NCBI RefSeq assembly: GCF_002213425.1
Contig: NZ_NJGV01000024.1
Coordinates: 1 to 64,000 of the forward strand
Source of the DNA: Herbaspirillum aquaticum
Lineage (GTDB): Bacteria; Pseudomonadota; Gammaproteobacteria; Burkholderiales; Burkholderiaceae_D
Direction of reading: 5' to 3'
Length of the DNA: 64,000 bases
The number at the start of each line of letters is the position of its first letter. Within the stretch, counting starts at the first letter, position 1. Below are positions 42,383 to 52,308 of this stretch, one piece after another. The position numbers and the translations under genes are program-made. Below the pieces are notes generated by a model. It saw only the letters and a program-made list of their open reading frames with translations, was not told where the DNA came from and searched no databases.

Positions 42383-43570
42383 TCAGTAGACCGGCGGCGA
42401 CTGCCGTTGCTGGCGCTGCTCGCGCTCGATGGCCTGGGCCTGCATGAAGGCATCGAAAGAGCGCTCGATGGTGGCCCGCTCGATATCGCGGGTGATGAAG
42501 ACGATGCGGCTGCGACGGTCTTCCGAGGGCCACTGCGGCAGCGTGGCCGTGGGGTGGAAGATGTGCTGCACGCCGTGGATGACGGTGGGCTTGTCCTCGC
42601 CCTTGAGGTTGAGGATGCCCTTGATGCGCAGGATGTTGGGGCCCTTGAAGCCGACCAGCAAGCTCAGCCATTCATCGAAGAGCACCGGATCGATGGGCTC
42701 GTCGAAGGTAAAGCAGAAGGCGCGGATGTGGTCATCGTGACGGTTCACGTCATGGGCGTGATCGTCATGATGGTGGCCATGATGATCGTGATGATCGTGA
42801 TGATCGTGATGATCGTGGTGATCATGTCCGTGGCCATGATGATGGTGCGCATGATGCGCATGGGCCTCTTTCTCGGCAAAGGCTTCCTCGTTGAGCCAGC
42901 GCGCGACGTCGGGCATCTTCTCGCCGGGCTTGAAGAGGCCCGCATCGAGCAGCTCGGCTGCAGCGATCTGGCCGACCTGCGGCTGCAGCTGGCGTGCGCC
43001 CGGATTGAGCGTGCGCAGGCGTGCCTGCAGGGCCGACAGCGTATCGGCGTCGACCAGGTCGGTCTTGGTCAGCAGCAGGCGGTCGGCGACGGCGGCCTGC
43101 TGGATCGCTTCGGGATGATGGTCCAGGGTCGACATGCCATTGACCGCATCGACGGTGACGATCACGCCATCGAGCCGATAGCGTGCCGAGATGAAGGCAT
43201 CGGTCATCAGCGTGTGCAGGATGGGCGTGGGGGAAGCCAGCCCGGTGGTCTCGATGACCACACGGTCGAATTTGCGCTGGCCGCCTTCGGCGAAGCGCCA
43301 GGTGATGTCCTTCAGGGTCTTCTTGAGGTCGCCGCGGATGGTGCAGCACAGGCAGCCGCTGCTCATCTCGACGATGGTCTCTTCCTGGCTGTGGGCCACC
43401 AGCAGGTGATCCAGGCCGATCTCGCCGAATTCGTTGATGATGACCAGGGTGTTCTTCATCTCCGGCTGGGTGATGAGATGGTTCAGCAGCGTGGTCTTGC
43501 CGCTGCCCAGGAAACCGGTCAGGAGGGAAACGGGTATCGGTGCGGCGCCAGCAGGTAAGGATGGGTTCAT
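42383..43570 (-). CDS. CobW/G3E-family GTPase with His-rich metal-binding insert
   Basis: A 395-residue metal chaperone-type GTPase. Walker [10 protein letters not shown], the CxCC motif GCLCC that binds metal, the NKxD-like TKTD and a C-terminal CobW_C domain are present. Between the domains (about 240-275) lies a run dominated by His, Asp and Gly, encoded in part by four perfect 9-bp tandem repeats (42782-42817). Such proteins insert or deliver zinc, cobalt or nickel. No metal-uptake gene or Zur gene is next to it. The start at 43570 is the family start; its ribosome site is weak. Confidence 0.88.
   Translation of the reverse strand: MNPSLPAGAAPIPVSLLTGFLGSGKTTLLNHLITQPEMKNTLVIINEFGEIGLDHLLVAHSQEETIVEMSSGCLCCTIRGDLKKTLKDITWRFAEGGQRKFDRVVIETTGLASPTPILHTLMTDAFISARYRLDGVIVTVDAVNGMSTLDHHPEAIQQAAVADRLLLTKTDLVDADTLSALQARLRTLNPGARQLQPQVGQIAAAELLDAGLFKPGEKMPDVARWLNEEAFAEKEAHAHHAHHHHGHGHDHHDHHDHHDHHDHHGHHHDDHAHDVNRHDDHIRAFCFTFDEPIDPVLFDEWLSLLVGFKGPNILRIKGILNLKGEDKPTVIHGVQHIFHPTATLPQWPSEDRRSRIVFITRDIERATIERSFDAFMQAQAIEREQRQQRQSPPVY
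42782..42817. repeat. Four tandem 9-bp repeats in the CobW gene
   Basis: ATGATCGTG repeats four times without change, encoding HDH units on the minus strand. Being a multiple of three, copy-number changes would keep the frame. Confidence 0.9.
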
Positions 43571-43644
43571 GGTGTGAAGACGGGAGAATGGTCGATCCAG
43601 CCGTCATGCTACCTGATGCGTCAAGAGGGCCGACTGCGCAAGGC

Positions 43645-43674
43645 AAAAAAAAGACGGACCGCACCGGGTCCGTC
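43645..43674 (-). terminator. Intrinsic terminator of ribA
   Basis: Eight-bp stem (43653-43660 with 43667-43674), six-base loop, and eight T on the minus strand. It lies between ribA and the CobW gene, so the two are separate units. Confidence 0.85.
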
Positions 43675-43790
43675 CTGGCTGCAAGCCGCGCCGGGCGCGG
43701 GCCGGCATCTTTACCTGGTTTTACCGGCTGGCGGGAATTCATCACCTGAATAGCCGCCCGCCATGCATTCACCCGGGTGATGGATGTGCA

Positions 43791-44477
43791 TTACTCGTTG
43801 TCGTGGGCGTCCAGCGGCACTTTTTCCGGTTTCTCTTCGGTCTTGGCCAGTCCCGGCAACAGGTGGCCCAGCTTGCGCGCCTTGGTGCCCAGGTAGCCGA
43901 TGTTGAAGGGATTGTGGTTGGCGATCAGGGCGATGCGCTCGGCCACGGTGATGCCGCTGTCTTCGAGCGCCTTGACCTTGCGCGGATTGTTGGTCATCAG
44001 GCGCAGGCTGGTGATCTTCAGGTGCGCCAGCATGGGCAGCACGATGGTGTAGCGGCGCATGTCGGCGGGGAAGCCCAGGCGTTCGTTGGCTTCCACCGTA
44101 TCGGCGCCCTGGTCCTGGAGGTGATAGGCGCGGATCTTGTTCAACAGGCCAATGCCACGGCCTTCCTGGCGCAGGTAGAACAGCACGCCACGGCCTTCCT
44201 TGGCGATCTTCTTCAAGGCGGCCTCCAGCTGGGCACCGCAGTCGCAGCGCTGCGAGAACAGGGCGTCGCCGGTCAGGCACTCGGAGTGCACGCGGCCCAG
44301 CACCGCCTCGCCGTTGCCGACGTCGCCCAGGGTCAGGGCCAGGTGTTCCTTGCCGGAAACTTCATCGTAGAAGGCGTGCAGTTCGAAGGTCGCCCAGGGC
44401 ATGGGCAACTTGCACGAACTGACGAAGACCAGTTTTTCTTCCGGCGCGGCAGCGGCCGGTGCGATCGGTGAGGACAT
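43791..44477 (-). CDS. ribA: GTP cyclohydrolase II
   Basis: A 228-residue enzyme that opens GTP to start riboflavin synthesis. The zinc site C-x10-C-x-C is visible in [17 protein letters not shown], and the catalytic RQEGRGIGL and the [10 protein letters not shown] blocks are intact. A 14-residue Ala/Pro-rich start precedes the fold, and a charged tail follows. It is monofunctional (no RibB domain). No FMN riboswitch is evident upstream. It has its own terminator. Confidence 0.93.
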   Translation of the reverse strand: MSSPIAPAAAAPEEKLVFVSSCKLPMPWATFELHAFYDEVSGKEHLALTLGDVGNGEAVLGRVHSECLTGDALFSQRCDCGAQLEAALKKIAKEGRGVLFYLRQEGRGIGLLNKIRAYHLQDQGADTVEANERLGFPADMRRYTIVLPMLAHLKITSLRLMTNNPRKVKALEDSGITVAERIALIANHNPFNIGYLGTKARKLGHLLPGLAKTEEKPEKVPLDAHDNE

Positions 44478-44590
44478 GACAACCTGCTTTCGAATCGAAT
44501 GCTCAGAACCGCGTATCTTACCTTGCGCCCGGGTTTATTTCAGCGCGCGGGCCGCCCCGTGAAGCCAATTGTCCAATTCGTGCAGGGAAT

Positions 44591-44620
44591 TTGAACAGGC
44601 CGGGCCGGCCGCGTCATAAT
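44591..44620 (+). promoter_or_regulatory. Promoter of the GMC oxidoreductase operon
   Basis: TTGAAC (44591-44596) and CATAAT (44615-44620) with an 18-base spacer lie about 90 bases before the GMC start. The upstream bases include CAATTGTCCAATT, a possible operator. Confidence 0.5.
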
Positions 44621-44711
44621 GCCAGCCAGTCCGGGAGACACCGGACACGGCGCCAGCCCCCAGGGCGGCGCCCCCTTGCAAGCCGGTCAACGATAAAAAA
44701 GGGAGACAACC

Positions 44712-46343
44712 GTGCTGTTCGATTACGTCATCGCCGGTGGCGGCTCGGCGGGTGCCACGCTGGCCGCCCGCCTGTCGGAAGATCCACGCGTCACGGTCTG
44801 CCTGCTGGAAGCCGGCGGCCAGGGCGACAGCCTCCTGGTGCGCACCCCGGCCGCCGTGGTGGCCATGCTGCCCGGCTACGGCAAGCTCAACAACTGGGCG
44901 CTGCAAACCACCCCGCAGGCGGGCCTCAACGGCCGCCGTGGCTACCAGCCGCGCGGCCGCGCCCTGGGCGGCTCCTCGGCCATCAACGCCATGCTCTACA
45001 TCCGCGGCCAGCGCCAGGACTACGATGGCTGGGCCCAGGCCGGCTGCCCGGGCTGGGACTGGGAGTCGGTGCTGCCCTACTTCAAGCGATCCGAGAACAA
45101 CGTGCGCGGGGCCGATGCCTGGCACGGGGGCAGCGGCCCGCTGCAAGTCTCGGAACAGAATCGCCCGCGCCCCATCACGCGCGCCTTCATCGAGGCAGCG
45201 CAAGCGCGCGGCTATCCGCTGCGCACCGACTTCAATACCGGCGACAACGAAGGTGTGGGCCTGTACCAGGTCACGCAATTCCACACGCCCGCTCATCGCG
45301 GCGAGCGCTGCTCGGCGGCGGCGGCCTATCTGCATCCGGTGATGGGGCAGCGGCCCAACCTGACCGTGCTGCGCCAGGTGCGCGCACAGCGCGTCTTGTT
45401 CGAGGGCAAGCGTGCGGTGGGCGTGGCCTATCGCCAGCAGCAGCAAGAAGCGCAGGTGCGCGCCACGCGTGAAGTCATCATCGCCGCCGGGGCCTTTGGC
45501 TCGCCGCAATTGCTGCAATTGTCCGGCGTGGGCCGGCCCGAGGACATCCTGCCGCACGGCATCGCCCTGCATCACGCCCTGCCGGGCGTGGGCCAGAACC
45601 TGCAGGATCACCTCGATTTCACGCAGGGATGGACCACCCGCGACACCGACAACTTCGGCCTGGGCGTGGTCGGCGGCCTGCGCCTCTTGGGCCAGCTGCT
45701 GCCCTGGAAGCGGCATGGGGAGGGGCTCATCGCCACCCCCTTCGCGGAGGGCGCGGCCTTCCTCAAGACCCGTGCGGAGCTGGAGCGGCCCGATATCCAG
45801 CTGCATTTCTGCATCGCCATCGTCGATGACCATGCAAGAAAGCTGCATGCCGGTTATGGCTTCTCCCTGCACATGTGCATGCTGCGTCCGCATTCGCGTG
45901 GGCGCGTGGGGCTGCAATCGGCCGATCCGATGGCCGATCCGCTCATCGATGCCGGCTATCTCTCCGACCCGCGCGACCTGGCCACCATGATCGCGGGGGC
46001 CCGCATCGCGCGCCAGATCGTCATGACCGAACCGCTGCGCCGCTACTGCCGCAAGGAACTGTTCGGCGGCCGCGAGGGCATGGATGACGCGCAATGGGAA
46101 ACCATGATCCGCCAGCGTGCCGACACCATCTACCATCCCGTGGGCACTTGCCGCATGGGGGAGGACCAGATGGCGGTGGTCGATGCACAATTGCGGGTGC
46201 ATGGACTGCAGGGCCTGCGTGTGGTGGATGCTTCGGTGATGCCCACGCTGGTCAGCGGCAACACCAATGCGCCCACCATCATGATTGCCGAGAAGGCGGC
46301 CGACATGATCCGCGCCAGCCAGGCGCATGCCGACGCGGCCTGA
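44712..46343 (+). CDS. GMC-family alcohol dehydrogenase / oxidoreductase (GTG start)
   Basis: A 543-residue FAD enzyme of the glucose-methanol-choline family, close to choline or AlkJ-type alcohol dehydrogenases. It opens with VIAGGGSAGATLAARLSE, then has GRALGGSSAINAMLYIRG and a C-terminal active-site block with HPVGTCRMG and SGNTNAPTIMIAEKA. It oxidises primary alcohols to aldehydes. Start is GTG 44712 with GGGAG seven bases before. The next gene, an aldehyde dehydrogenase, follows 33 bases later, so the pair probably converts an aromatic or aliphatic alcohol to its acid. Confidence 0.9.
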   Translation: MLFDYVIAGGGSAGATLAARLSEDPRVTVCLLEAGGQGDSLLVRTPAAVVAMLPGYGKLNNWALQTTPQAGLNGRRGYQPRGRALGGSSAINAMLYIRGQRQDYDGWAQAGCPGWDWESVLPYFKRSENNVRGADAWHGGSGPLQVSEQNRPRPITRAFIEAAQARGYPLRTDFNTGDNEGVGLYQVTQFHTPAHRGERCSAAAAYLHPVMGQRPNLTVLRQVRAQRVLFEGKRAVGVAYRQQQQEAQVRATREVIIAAGAFGSPQLLQLSGVGRPEDILPHGIALHHALPGVGQNLQDHLDFTQGWTTRDTDNFGLGVVGGLRLLGQLLPWKRHGEGLIATPFAEGAAFLKTRAELERPDIQLHFCIAIVDDHARKLHAGYGFSLHMCMLRPHSRGRVGLQSADPMADPLIDAGYLSDPRDLATMIAGARIARQIVMTEPLRRYCRKELFGGREGMDDAQWETMIRQRADTIYHPVGTCRMGEDQMAVVDAQLRVHGLQGLRVVDASVMPTLVSGNTNAPTIMIAEKAADMIRASQAHADAA

Positions 46344-46376
46344 CACCGTTCGATCACACCATGCAAGGATGCATCA

Positions 46377-47795
46377 ATGACTGACACCACCGCTGCAGAA
46401 TTGCAGCAGCTTTTCAGCGCCCAGCAGCAGGCGTTCGCTGCCGACAGTGATCCCTCCCATGCTGTGCGCATGGACCGGCTGGCGCGCTTGCAGGCCCTGA
46501 TGGACGAGCACGAAGCGGCCCTCATCGCCGCCATCGACGCCGACTTCGGCGGCCGCTCGCAGCATGAAACGCGCATGGCCGAACTGTTCGTTCTGCGCGC
46601 CGGAATACGTCATGCGCAGTCGCACCTGAAGCGCTGGATGCGCCCGCAGCGCGTGGCCACCGCCCTGCACTTCCTGCCCGGCAGCAACCGCCTGCTGGCC
46701 CAGCCGCTGGGCGTGGTCGGCATCATCTCGCCGTGGAATTACCCGTTGCAACTGGCGCTGGGTCCAGCGCTGGCGGCGCTGGCAGCGGGCAACCGGGTGC
46801 TGCTCAAACCCTCGGAACTGACGCCTCGCCTCTCGGGCCTGCTGGCCGAGCTGGTCGCGCGCAGCTACGCCCCGGAGGAAATGGCCGTGGTCACCGGGGA
46901 CGCCGGCATCGGACAGGCTTTTGCCTCGCTGCCGTTCGATCACCTGTTCTTTACCGGATCGACCCAGGTCGGACGCGAGATCGCGCAACTGGCGGCGGCC
47001 AATCTCACACCCGTCACGCTGGAACTGGGCGGCAAGTCGCCCGCCATTCTTGATGCCTCGTGCCGCATGACGAGCAGCCTGCAGCGCATCGCCTTCGGCA
47101 AGCTGCTCAATGCCGGCCAGACCTGCGTGGCACCGGATTACCTGCTGGTACCGCGCGGCCAGGCGGCCGGGGTGGCGCAGCAACTGGCCGGGGCCATGGG
47201 CCGGCTGTATCCGCGCCTGCACGACAATCCAGACTACACCGCCATCATCAGCCCGCGCCATCGGGCGCGCTTGCAGGCGCTGGTGGAAGAGGCGCGTGCG
47301 GCAGGGGCGCAGGTGATCGAGGTGAACCCGGCAGGCGAAGACCTGGGCCAGAGCCGCAAGCTGGCGCCCACGCTGATCCTGGGTGCGACGGCGTCGATGC
47401 GGGTGCTGCAGGAAGAGATCTTCGGGCCGGTGCTGCCCATCCTGGAATACGACACGCCCGAGCAGGCCATCGCCCATGTGCGGCAAGGTCCGCGCCCGCT
47501 GGCGCTGTACTGGTTCGGCGAGGATGCGGCGCGGCGCGAACAGGTGCTGCGGCAGACCCATGCGGGCGGTGTGACCATCAATGATTGCCTGTGGCACCTG
47601 GTGCAGGAGGAGCAGCCCTTTGGTGGTGTCGGCGAAAGCGGCATGGGGGCCTATCACGGACGCTGGGGCTTCGATACCTTCAGCAAGCGCAAGCCGGTGT
47701 TCCGGCAGGCGCGTTGGAACGGCGGGACGCTGTTGCATCCGCCTTATGGAAAAACGTTTGAATGGGTGATGGGGTTGATCAGGCGATTGAGCTGA
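46377..47795 (+). CDS. calB: Coniferyl-aldehyde-type dehydrogenase
   Basis: A 472-residue NAD(P)-dependent aldehyde dehydrogenase. The catalytic Cys is in NAGQTCVAPDY and the base Glu in LELGGKSPA; PWNYPLQL and FTGSTQVG bind the cofactor. Its short form and C-terminus match coniferyl aldehyde dehydrogenases, which use phenolic or fatty aldehydes. It is cotranscribed with the GMC alcohol dehydrogenase. Use of lignin-derived alcohols in a plant-associated bacterium would fit, but the substrate is inferred. Confidence 0.87.
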   Translation: MTDTTAAELQQLFSAQQQAFAADSDPSHAVRMDRLARLQALMDEHEAALIAAIDADFGGRSQHETRMAELFVLRAGIRHAQSHLKRWMRPQRVATALHFLPGSNRLLAQPLGVVGIISPWNYPLQLALGPALAALAAGNRVLLKPSELTPRLSGLLAELVARSYAPEEMAVVTGDAGIGQAFASLPFDHLFFTGSTQVGREIAQLAAANLTPVTLELGGKSPAILDASCRMTSSLQRIAFGKLLNAGQTCVAPDYLLVPRGQAAGVAQQLAGAMGRLYPRLHDNPDYTAIISPRHRARLQALVEEARAAGAQVIEVNPAGEDLGQSRKLAPTLILGATASMRVLQEEIFGPVLPILEYDTPEQAIAHVRQGPRPLALYWFGEDAARREQVLRQTHAGGVTINDCLWHLVQEEQPFGGVGESGMGAYHGRWGFDTFSKRKPVFRQARWNGGTLLHPPYGKTFEWVMGLIRRLS

Positions 47796-47842
47796 CTGCC
47801 TCCGCAGACTGGTGCCATCTCAAGCAAAGGGTCTCGCAAAGC

Positions 47843-47876
47843 ACAAGGCCCGGAGCGGTCACTCCGGGCCTTGTTC
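47843..47876. terminator. Terminator-like hairpin between convergent units
   Basis: A 13-bp GC-rich stem (about 47843-47855 with 47862-47874) followed by TTGTTC. It lies between the aldehyde dehydrogenase and the convergent lipA. Confidence 0.65.
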
Positions 47877-47896
47877 AAACGATCCTGCTAATGGCG

Positions 47897-48889
47897 TCAG
47901 ACCAAGCCGTGCGCCTGCTGATCCGCATGGTAGCTCGAGCGCACCATCGCGCCCACGGCGGCATGCACGAAGCCCATCTTGTAGGCCTCTTCCTCGTACA
48001 TCTTGAAGGTGTCGGGGTGCACGTAGCGGCGCACCGGCAGGTGGTCGCCGCTGGGCATCAGGTACTGGCCGATGGTGAGCATGTCGACGTTGTGCGCGCG
48101 CATGTCGCGCATGACCTGCAGCACTTCCTCGTCGGTTTCTCCCAGGCCCACCATGATGCCGGACTTGGTCGGCACTTCCGGATGCAGGTCCTTGAAGCGC
48201 TTCAACAGGCTCAGCGAATATTCGTAATCCGAACCCGGACGCGCTTCCTTGTAGAGGCGCGGTGCGGTTTCGAGGTTGTGGTTCATGACGTCCGGCGGGG
48301 CCATCTTGAGGATTTCCAGCGCACGGTCCATGCGGCCGCGGAAGTCCGGGGTCAGGATCTCGATGCGGGTCTCGGGCGACAATTCACGTACACGCTGGAT
48401 GCAGGCCGCGAAGTGGGCAGCACCGCCATCGCGCAGGTCGTCGCGGTCCACGCTGGTGATGACCACGTAGGACAGGCGCAACTGGGCAATGGTCTTGGCC
48501 AGGTTTTCCGGCTCGTTGGGGTCCAGCGGATCGGGGCGGCCGTGGCCGACGTCGCAGAAGGGGCAGCGGCGGGTGCACTTGTCGCCCATGATCATGAAGG
48601 TCGCGGTGCCCTTGCCGAAGCATTCGCCGATGTTGGGGCAGGAGGCTTCCTCACAGACCGTCACCAGGTTGTTGGCGCGCAGGATGTCCTTGATCTCGTA
48701 GAAGCGGGTGGTCGGCGAACCGGCCTTGACGCGAATCCAGTCCGGCTTCTTCAGCTTTTCGGCGGCCACCACCTTGATCGGGATCCAGGCGGTCTTGCCG
48801 GCGCCCTTCTGCTTGTCCAGCGGATTGGCGCGCGCCGAGCCGGTGGCATTGGAGGAAGAATCTGCTGCGGGAGTGAGTTCGGTAGTCAT
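47897..48889 (-). CDS. lipA: Lipoyl synthase
   Basis: A 330-residue radical-SAM enzyme that inserts two sulfurs into octanoyl groups on lipoyl domains. Both clusters are visible: the auxiliary C-x4-C-x5-C in [12 protein letters not shown] and the radical-SAM C-x3-C-x2-C in CTRRCPFC. A 40-residue N-terminal extension precedes the core. It follows lipB by 40 bases on the same strand. The ribosome site is weak. Confidence 0.95.
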   Translation of the reverse strand: MTTELTPAADSSSNATGSARANPLDKQKGAGKTAWIPIKVVAAEKLKKPDWIRVKAGSPTTRFYEIKDILRANNLVTVCEEASCPNIGECFGKGTATFMIMGDKCTRRCPFCDVGHGRPDPLDPNEPENLAKTIAQLRLSYVVITSVDRDDLRDGGAAHFAACIQRVRELSPETRIEILTPDFRGRMDRALEILKMAPPDVMNHNLETAPRLYKEARPGSDYEYSLSLLKRFKDLHPEVPTKSGIMVGLGETDEEVLQVMRDMRAHNVDMLTIGQYLMPSGDHLPVRRYVHPDTFKMYEEEAYKMGFVHAAVGAMVRSSYHADQQAHGLV

Positions 48890-48929
48890 GTCGGTCGTTC
48901 CGGCCCCGGGCGCACACGGCGCGTGGGGC

Positions 48930-49622
48930 TCAAGCCATGCCCGCGAAGCGGGCGATCAGTTGGTCGGCAAGCAAGTCCTGGACAGCGTCCAGCCGGGCGT
49001 GGGCAGCCCCGAGGGTCTGCATGTCCACGGTGGCCAGGCCTTCGTAGCCGCAGGGGTTGATCCAGGAAAACGGTGCCAGGTCCATCGCCACATTGAGCGA
49101 AACACCATGGTAAGTGCAGCCGTTGCCCCGTATCTTCAAGCCCAGCGCGGCCACCTTGGCGCCCTGCCAGGGGCCGTCGGCGGCGTAGATGCCGGGCGCC
49201 CCCTCCTTGCGTACACCGGCCAGATTATACGCCGCCAGCGTGGCGATCACCGCCTCTTCGATGTTGTGCACGAATTCGCGCGCGAACAGGCGCGCCCCGC
49301 TGCGGTTGCGGCGCAGGTCCATCAGCAGGTAGATCACCACCTGGCCGGGGCCGTGGTAGGTGACCTCGCCGCCGCGGTCGGTCTGGACAATGGGGATGTC
49401 GTGCGGATTCAACACATGGGCGCGGTCAGCGCCCAAACCCAGCGTGTAGACAGGGGGATGCTCGACGATCCAGAGCTGGTCGGGGGTCTCGGGGGTGCGC
49501 GTATCGGTATAGGCGCGCATGGCGGCGAAGCTGGCCTCGTAAGGCTCGACGCCGCGCCGGACGATCTCGGGCCGGCGGGCGCCAGCCACGGGTGTGCTGG
49601 CGGTGGGCAGTGCAGTTTGCAT
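48930..49622 (-). CDS. lipB: Octanoyltransferase LipB
   Basis: A 230-residue enzyme that moves octanoyl from acyl carrier protein to lipoyl domains, the step before LipA. Key blocks are [20 protein letters not shown], the catalytic Lys in KVAALGLKI and Cys in GNGCTYHG. Start at 49622 is chosen from family length; a longer frame starts at 49721 within the DUF2917 gene. It forms a leftward unit with lipA. Confidence 0.94.
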   Translation of the reverse strand: MQTALPTASTPVAGARRPEIVRRGVEPYEASFAAMRAYTDTRTPETPDQLWIVEHPPVYTLGLGADRAHVLNPHDIPIVQTDRGGEVTYHGPGQVVIYLLMDLRRNRSGARLFAREFVHNIEEAVIATLAAYNLAGVRKEGAPGIYAADGPWQGAKVAALGLKIRGNGCTYHGVSLNVAMDLAPFSWINPCGYEGLATVDMQTLGAAHARLDAVQDLLADQLIARFAGMA

Positions 49623-49657
49623 GCCCGCCAGTGTAGCGAAATTCCTCTTTGCCCGTA

Positions 49658-49972
49658 TCAGAACCAGCGGATCAGGCCGTGCGGCAGGAGCTTGGCAATA
49701 CGTACCGTATCGTCGCTGCACCCCTTGGGAGGCAAGGGAGTGACCGTGAATTCGGCCGCACCGTTGACGGCTTCGAAGATGGCCTCGCCGCGCCCGTGAA
49801 AATCAAAGCAGCGCCCCGCCTTGAGCCAGATATCCTCGCGGCAGCCGGCAATGGTCAGCCACACCAGTCCGGAATTCACACGGATGCGCACGCCGCCCTG
49901 CAGGCGACGGGTCTGTACCTGGCCTTCCTGCAACTGGCCCGGGAGGCTGGGATCTGTGAATGAAATTGTCAT
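49658..49972 (-). CDS. DUF2917 protein
   Basis: A 104-residue protein of the DUF2917 family, a small cupin-like beta fold seen in Burkholderiales. The core [18 protein letters not shown] is typical. Function unknown; it is often next to LysR regulators. AAAGGAG precedes the start. It is divergent from a GcvA-like LysR gene, 196 bases apart, and lies just upstream of lipB on the same strand. Confidence 0.8.
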   Translation of the reverse strand: MTISFTDPSLPGQLQEGQVQTRRLQGGVRIRVNSGLVWLTIAGCREDIWLKAGRCFDFHGRGEAIFEAVNGAAEFTVTPLPPKGCSDDTVRIAKLLPHGLIRWF

Positions 49973-50168
49973 GGCGCTGGCTCCTTTGCTCGACTGCCTG
50001 ATTCGCCAGGCAAGCCGCGTCCCTGCCGCGATGCCCGGGAGGGTGCGGCTGCAAGGGGGGAAATGCCTGGAATGATGTGTGATGAGTCATCATTGTAGGA
50101 AAGCCCGCAAGCGCGGCAAAACGATATATATTGGTTCTCCTTGCTAATTGAATTCACAAGGAGCCGTC

Positions 50169-51119
50169 ATGGCCGATTTGCGCAAGCTCCCCAACCTGGC
50201 CGCCCTGCGCGCCTTTGATGCAGCCGCCCGCCGTGGCTGCTTCTCGCGTGCGGCCGAAGAAGTGCACGTCACGCCCGGCGCCATCAGCCACCAGGTGCGC
50301 GCGCTGGAGGAAGACCTGGGCCTGCAGCTGTTCCATCGCCATGGCAAGCGCATTTCCATCACCGAGACCGGCGAACGCTTCGCCGCCACCATCCGCAAGG
50401 CCCTGGGCGAGATCGCGCAAGCGGCCGACCACCTGCGCAGCCTCACGCGCCAGCAGCGGCTGGTGATCTCGGCCACGCCCTCCTTCGCTTCACGCTGGCT
50501 GGCGCCGCGCCTGTGGAAGTTCATCGATGCCCATCCGGAAATCGAGGTGGTGCTGCAATCGGGCAGCCACCTGGCCGACCTGCGGCTGGACGGGGTGGAC
50601 ATCGGCATCCGCTTCGGGCGCGGCCAGTACGCGGGCGTAGTCACCGAGAAGCTCAGCGATGATTACTACTACCCGGTGGCCGCGCCCGGCTATCGCGGCA
50701 AGCAGAACAAGAAGCTCGCGCGCCCCGCCGACCTGGTGCATTGCACGCTGCTGCGCATGGACACGCGCGAATCCTGGCAGCCGTGGCTGACCCTGGCCGG
50801 GCTGGACCTGCCCGAGCCGCGCGGCACGCTGGTGGTAGAGGATTCTTCGCTGACGCTGCGCCACGCGGTGGAGGGCAAGGGGGTGGCGCTGTCACGCCAT
50901 ACGATTGCCTGGCAGGAGATCGCCAGCGGCACGCTGGTGCGGCTGTTCGACGTGGCGCAGCTGTGTGAGGAGGCACACTACCTGGTGCACCTGCCGGAGG
51001 GGCTGGAGAAGCCGGGGGTGGCGGCCTTCAGGAAATGGATCGTGGAAGAGATGCGGCAATTCCAGGCGCAGTCGGAATGGCCGGGCACGGTGCAGAAAAC
51101 GTCAACCCGCAAGAAGTGA
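50169..51119 (+). CDS. LysR-family regulator, GcvA-like
   Basis: A 316-residue LysR regulator. The N-terminal winged helix (RAFDAAARRGCFSRAAEEVHVTPGAISHQVRALEEDLG) has the GcvA-type HQVR in the recognition helix, followed by the substrate-binding domain with ISATPSFASRWLAPRL. The start at 50169 is set by AAGGAG (50158-50163); a TTG at 50148 is less likely. The divergent DUF2917 gene is the natural target. Effector unknown. Confidence 0.87.
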   Translation: MADLRKLPNLAALRAFDAAARRGCFSRAAEEVHVTPGAISHQVRALEEDLGLQLFHRHGKRISITETGERFAATIRKALGEIAQAADHLRSLTRQQRLVISATPSFASRWLAPRLWKFIDAHPEIEVVLQSGSHLADLRLDGVDIGIRFGRGQYAGVVTEKLSDDYYYPVAAPGYRGKQNKKLARPADLVHCTLLRMDTRESWQPWLTLAGLDLPEPRGTLVVEDSSLTLRHAVEGKGVALSRHTIAWQEIASGTLVRLFDVAQLCEEAHYLVHLPEGLEKPGVAAFRKWIVEEMRQFQAQSEWPGTVQKTSTRKK

Positions 51120-51130
51120 TGCGGCCATGA

Positions 51131-51166
51131 AAAAACCGGCGCGCCTTGCGGGCTGCGCCGGTTTTC
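51131..51166. terminator. Bidirectional intrinsic terminator
   Basis: Eleven-bp stem (51132-51142 with 51155-51165), A-rich left flank and T-run on the right. It separates the LysR gene from the convergent DUF493 gene. Confidence 0.85.
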
Positions 51167-51184
51167 GCGAGGAGAGTGTGGACC

Positions 51185-51466
51185 TCAGAGCACGAACTTG
51201 ACCATCTCGTGCGTGGAGAGCGCGCGATAGATGTTGTCGAGCTGGGCGCGGCTGGTGGCGCGCACGGTCAGGGTGAGCGAGAGGTACTTGCCCTGGGTGG
51301 AGGGACGCATCTCGACCTTGCCCGCGTGAAACTCCGGGTCGTGCTCGATGACCATGGCGACGATGGTCTCGGCGAAGGCGTCATGGGTGATCCCGACCAC
51401 CTTGATGGGGAAGTCGCTGGGATACTCGATCAGGGATTCTTCAGGGGAAATAGTGGGCATAGTCAT
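51185..51466 (-). CDS. ybeD: DUF493 (YbeD-like) protein
   Basis: A 93-residue protein of the DUF493 family with an ACT-like fold: LIEYPSDFPIKVVG at the start and the YLSLTLTVRATSRAQLDNIYRAL block. E. coli YbeD sits next to lipB and is thought to act in lipoate metabolism or its control. Here it lies 1.5 kb from lipB, with the LysR and DUF2917 genes in between. Confidence 0.87.
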   Translation of the reverse strand: MTMPTISPEESLIEYPSDFPIKVVGITHDAFAETIVAMVIEHDPEFHAGKVEMRPSTQGKYLSLTLTVRATSRAQLDNIYRALSTHEMVKFVL

Positions 51467-51725
51467 GGCAAACCGCCTTGGCGTTGTCCGCCTGGCGCTC
51501 CGGTTTCAATGCTCCCAGATGGGGATGAACCTGCGGGCTTCAAGCGGGGGGAATCGGGTGGGGAATGCCTGCATTCTACGCCATGCGGGCGGGGCGGCGT
51601 GCAGAAAGCGTCATCGGCCCGGACGTCCGCGCAAGCAATCTGTTCCAACATCTCCAACTATCGCGATTGATGAGCATGCGCTGCCGCACAAGACTCTGTG
51701 TCTTCCCGACAAGATGCGGTGTCCC

Positions 51726-52304
51726 ATGCAAGTCAACCTCAAAATGCTCCAAGGTCGCTTTGAGAGGGGGTATGCCCTCGACAAGCACTCCCTCTACAGT
51801 CTCCCGGCCGGGTACAACGCGGCGGGCCACATCCAATGGCACACGCAGCGCACCGAAGTGGGAGAAGCGCTGTATCAGCTGAAATACCGGCAACAGCAGC
51901 GCTACGTCCTGCCGCTGGCCCTGGCCGTGCAATCCCACATCCTGCCCTTGCTGCCCGCATTCGGCCTGATCGTGCCAATGGCTTCATCGCATGTACGGGG
52001 CGTGCAGCCGGTCGCCGCCATCGCGCATGCGCTGGGACATCTGGTCGGCAAACCCGTGCTTGCGCTGCTGAGCAAGGCCAAGGGTGCAGCGCTTCTGAAA
52101 GACTTGCGCACGCGCGCCGAAAAGGACGCCGTGCTCACCGATACGCTGATCCTGAATCGCCTTATCCACGGAGAAGGCCGCTGGGACACGTTGCTGCTCG
52201 ACGACTTGTACGATAGTGGTGCTTCGGTCGATGCTGCATGCGATGCGTTGCGCGGCTATGAGAAAATCGGGGATATTTTCGTGGCAACGCTGACGTGGAG
52301 GTAA
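51726..52304 (+). CDS. ComF-type phosphoribosyltransferase of a two-gene PRTase-SLOG module
   Basis: A 192-residue protein. The phosphoribosyl-pyrophosphate loop reads LLLDDLYDSGAS, and the GLIVPMASSHVRGVQPV segment matches the ComF-like hood and catalytic region. The zinc finger of true ComF is absent, so this is the stand-alone type. The start at 51726 (MQVNLKML) fits the expected family opening; an ATG at 51714 would add four residues. A small inverted repeat AAGAC-tctgt-GTCTT lies at 51690-51704. It ends four bases before the SLOG gene, whose ribosome site GGAGG is inside its last codons. Role unknown; likely makes or salvages a nucleotide-like compound. Confidence 0.78.
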   Translation: MQVNLKMLQGRFERGYALDKHSLYSLPAGYNAAGHIQWHTQRTEVGEALYQLKYRQQQRYVLPLALAVQSHILPLLPAFGLIVPMASSHVRGVQPVAAIAHALGHLVGKPVLALLSKAKGAALLKDLRTRAEKDAVLTDTLILNRLIHGEGRWDTLLLDDLYDSGASVDAACDALRGYEKIGDIFVATLTWR

Positions 52305-52308
52305 GCCC

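Noticed and set aside
42757..42860. Tandem repeats as a possible CRISPR array
   Set aside because: Repeats are 9 bp with no spacers and lie in frame in a GTPase gene.
44478..44560. FMN riboswitch before ribA
   Set aside because: The leader is too short and none of the conserved RFN stem sequences are visible.
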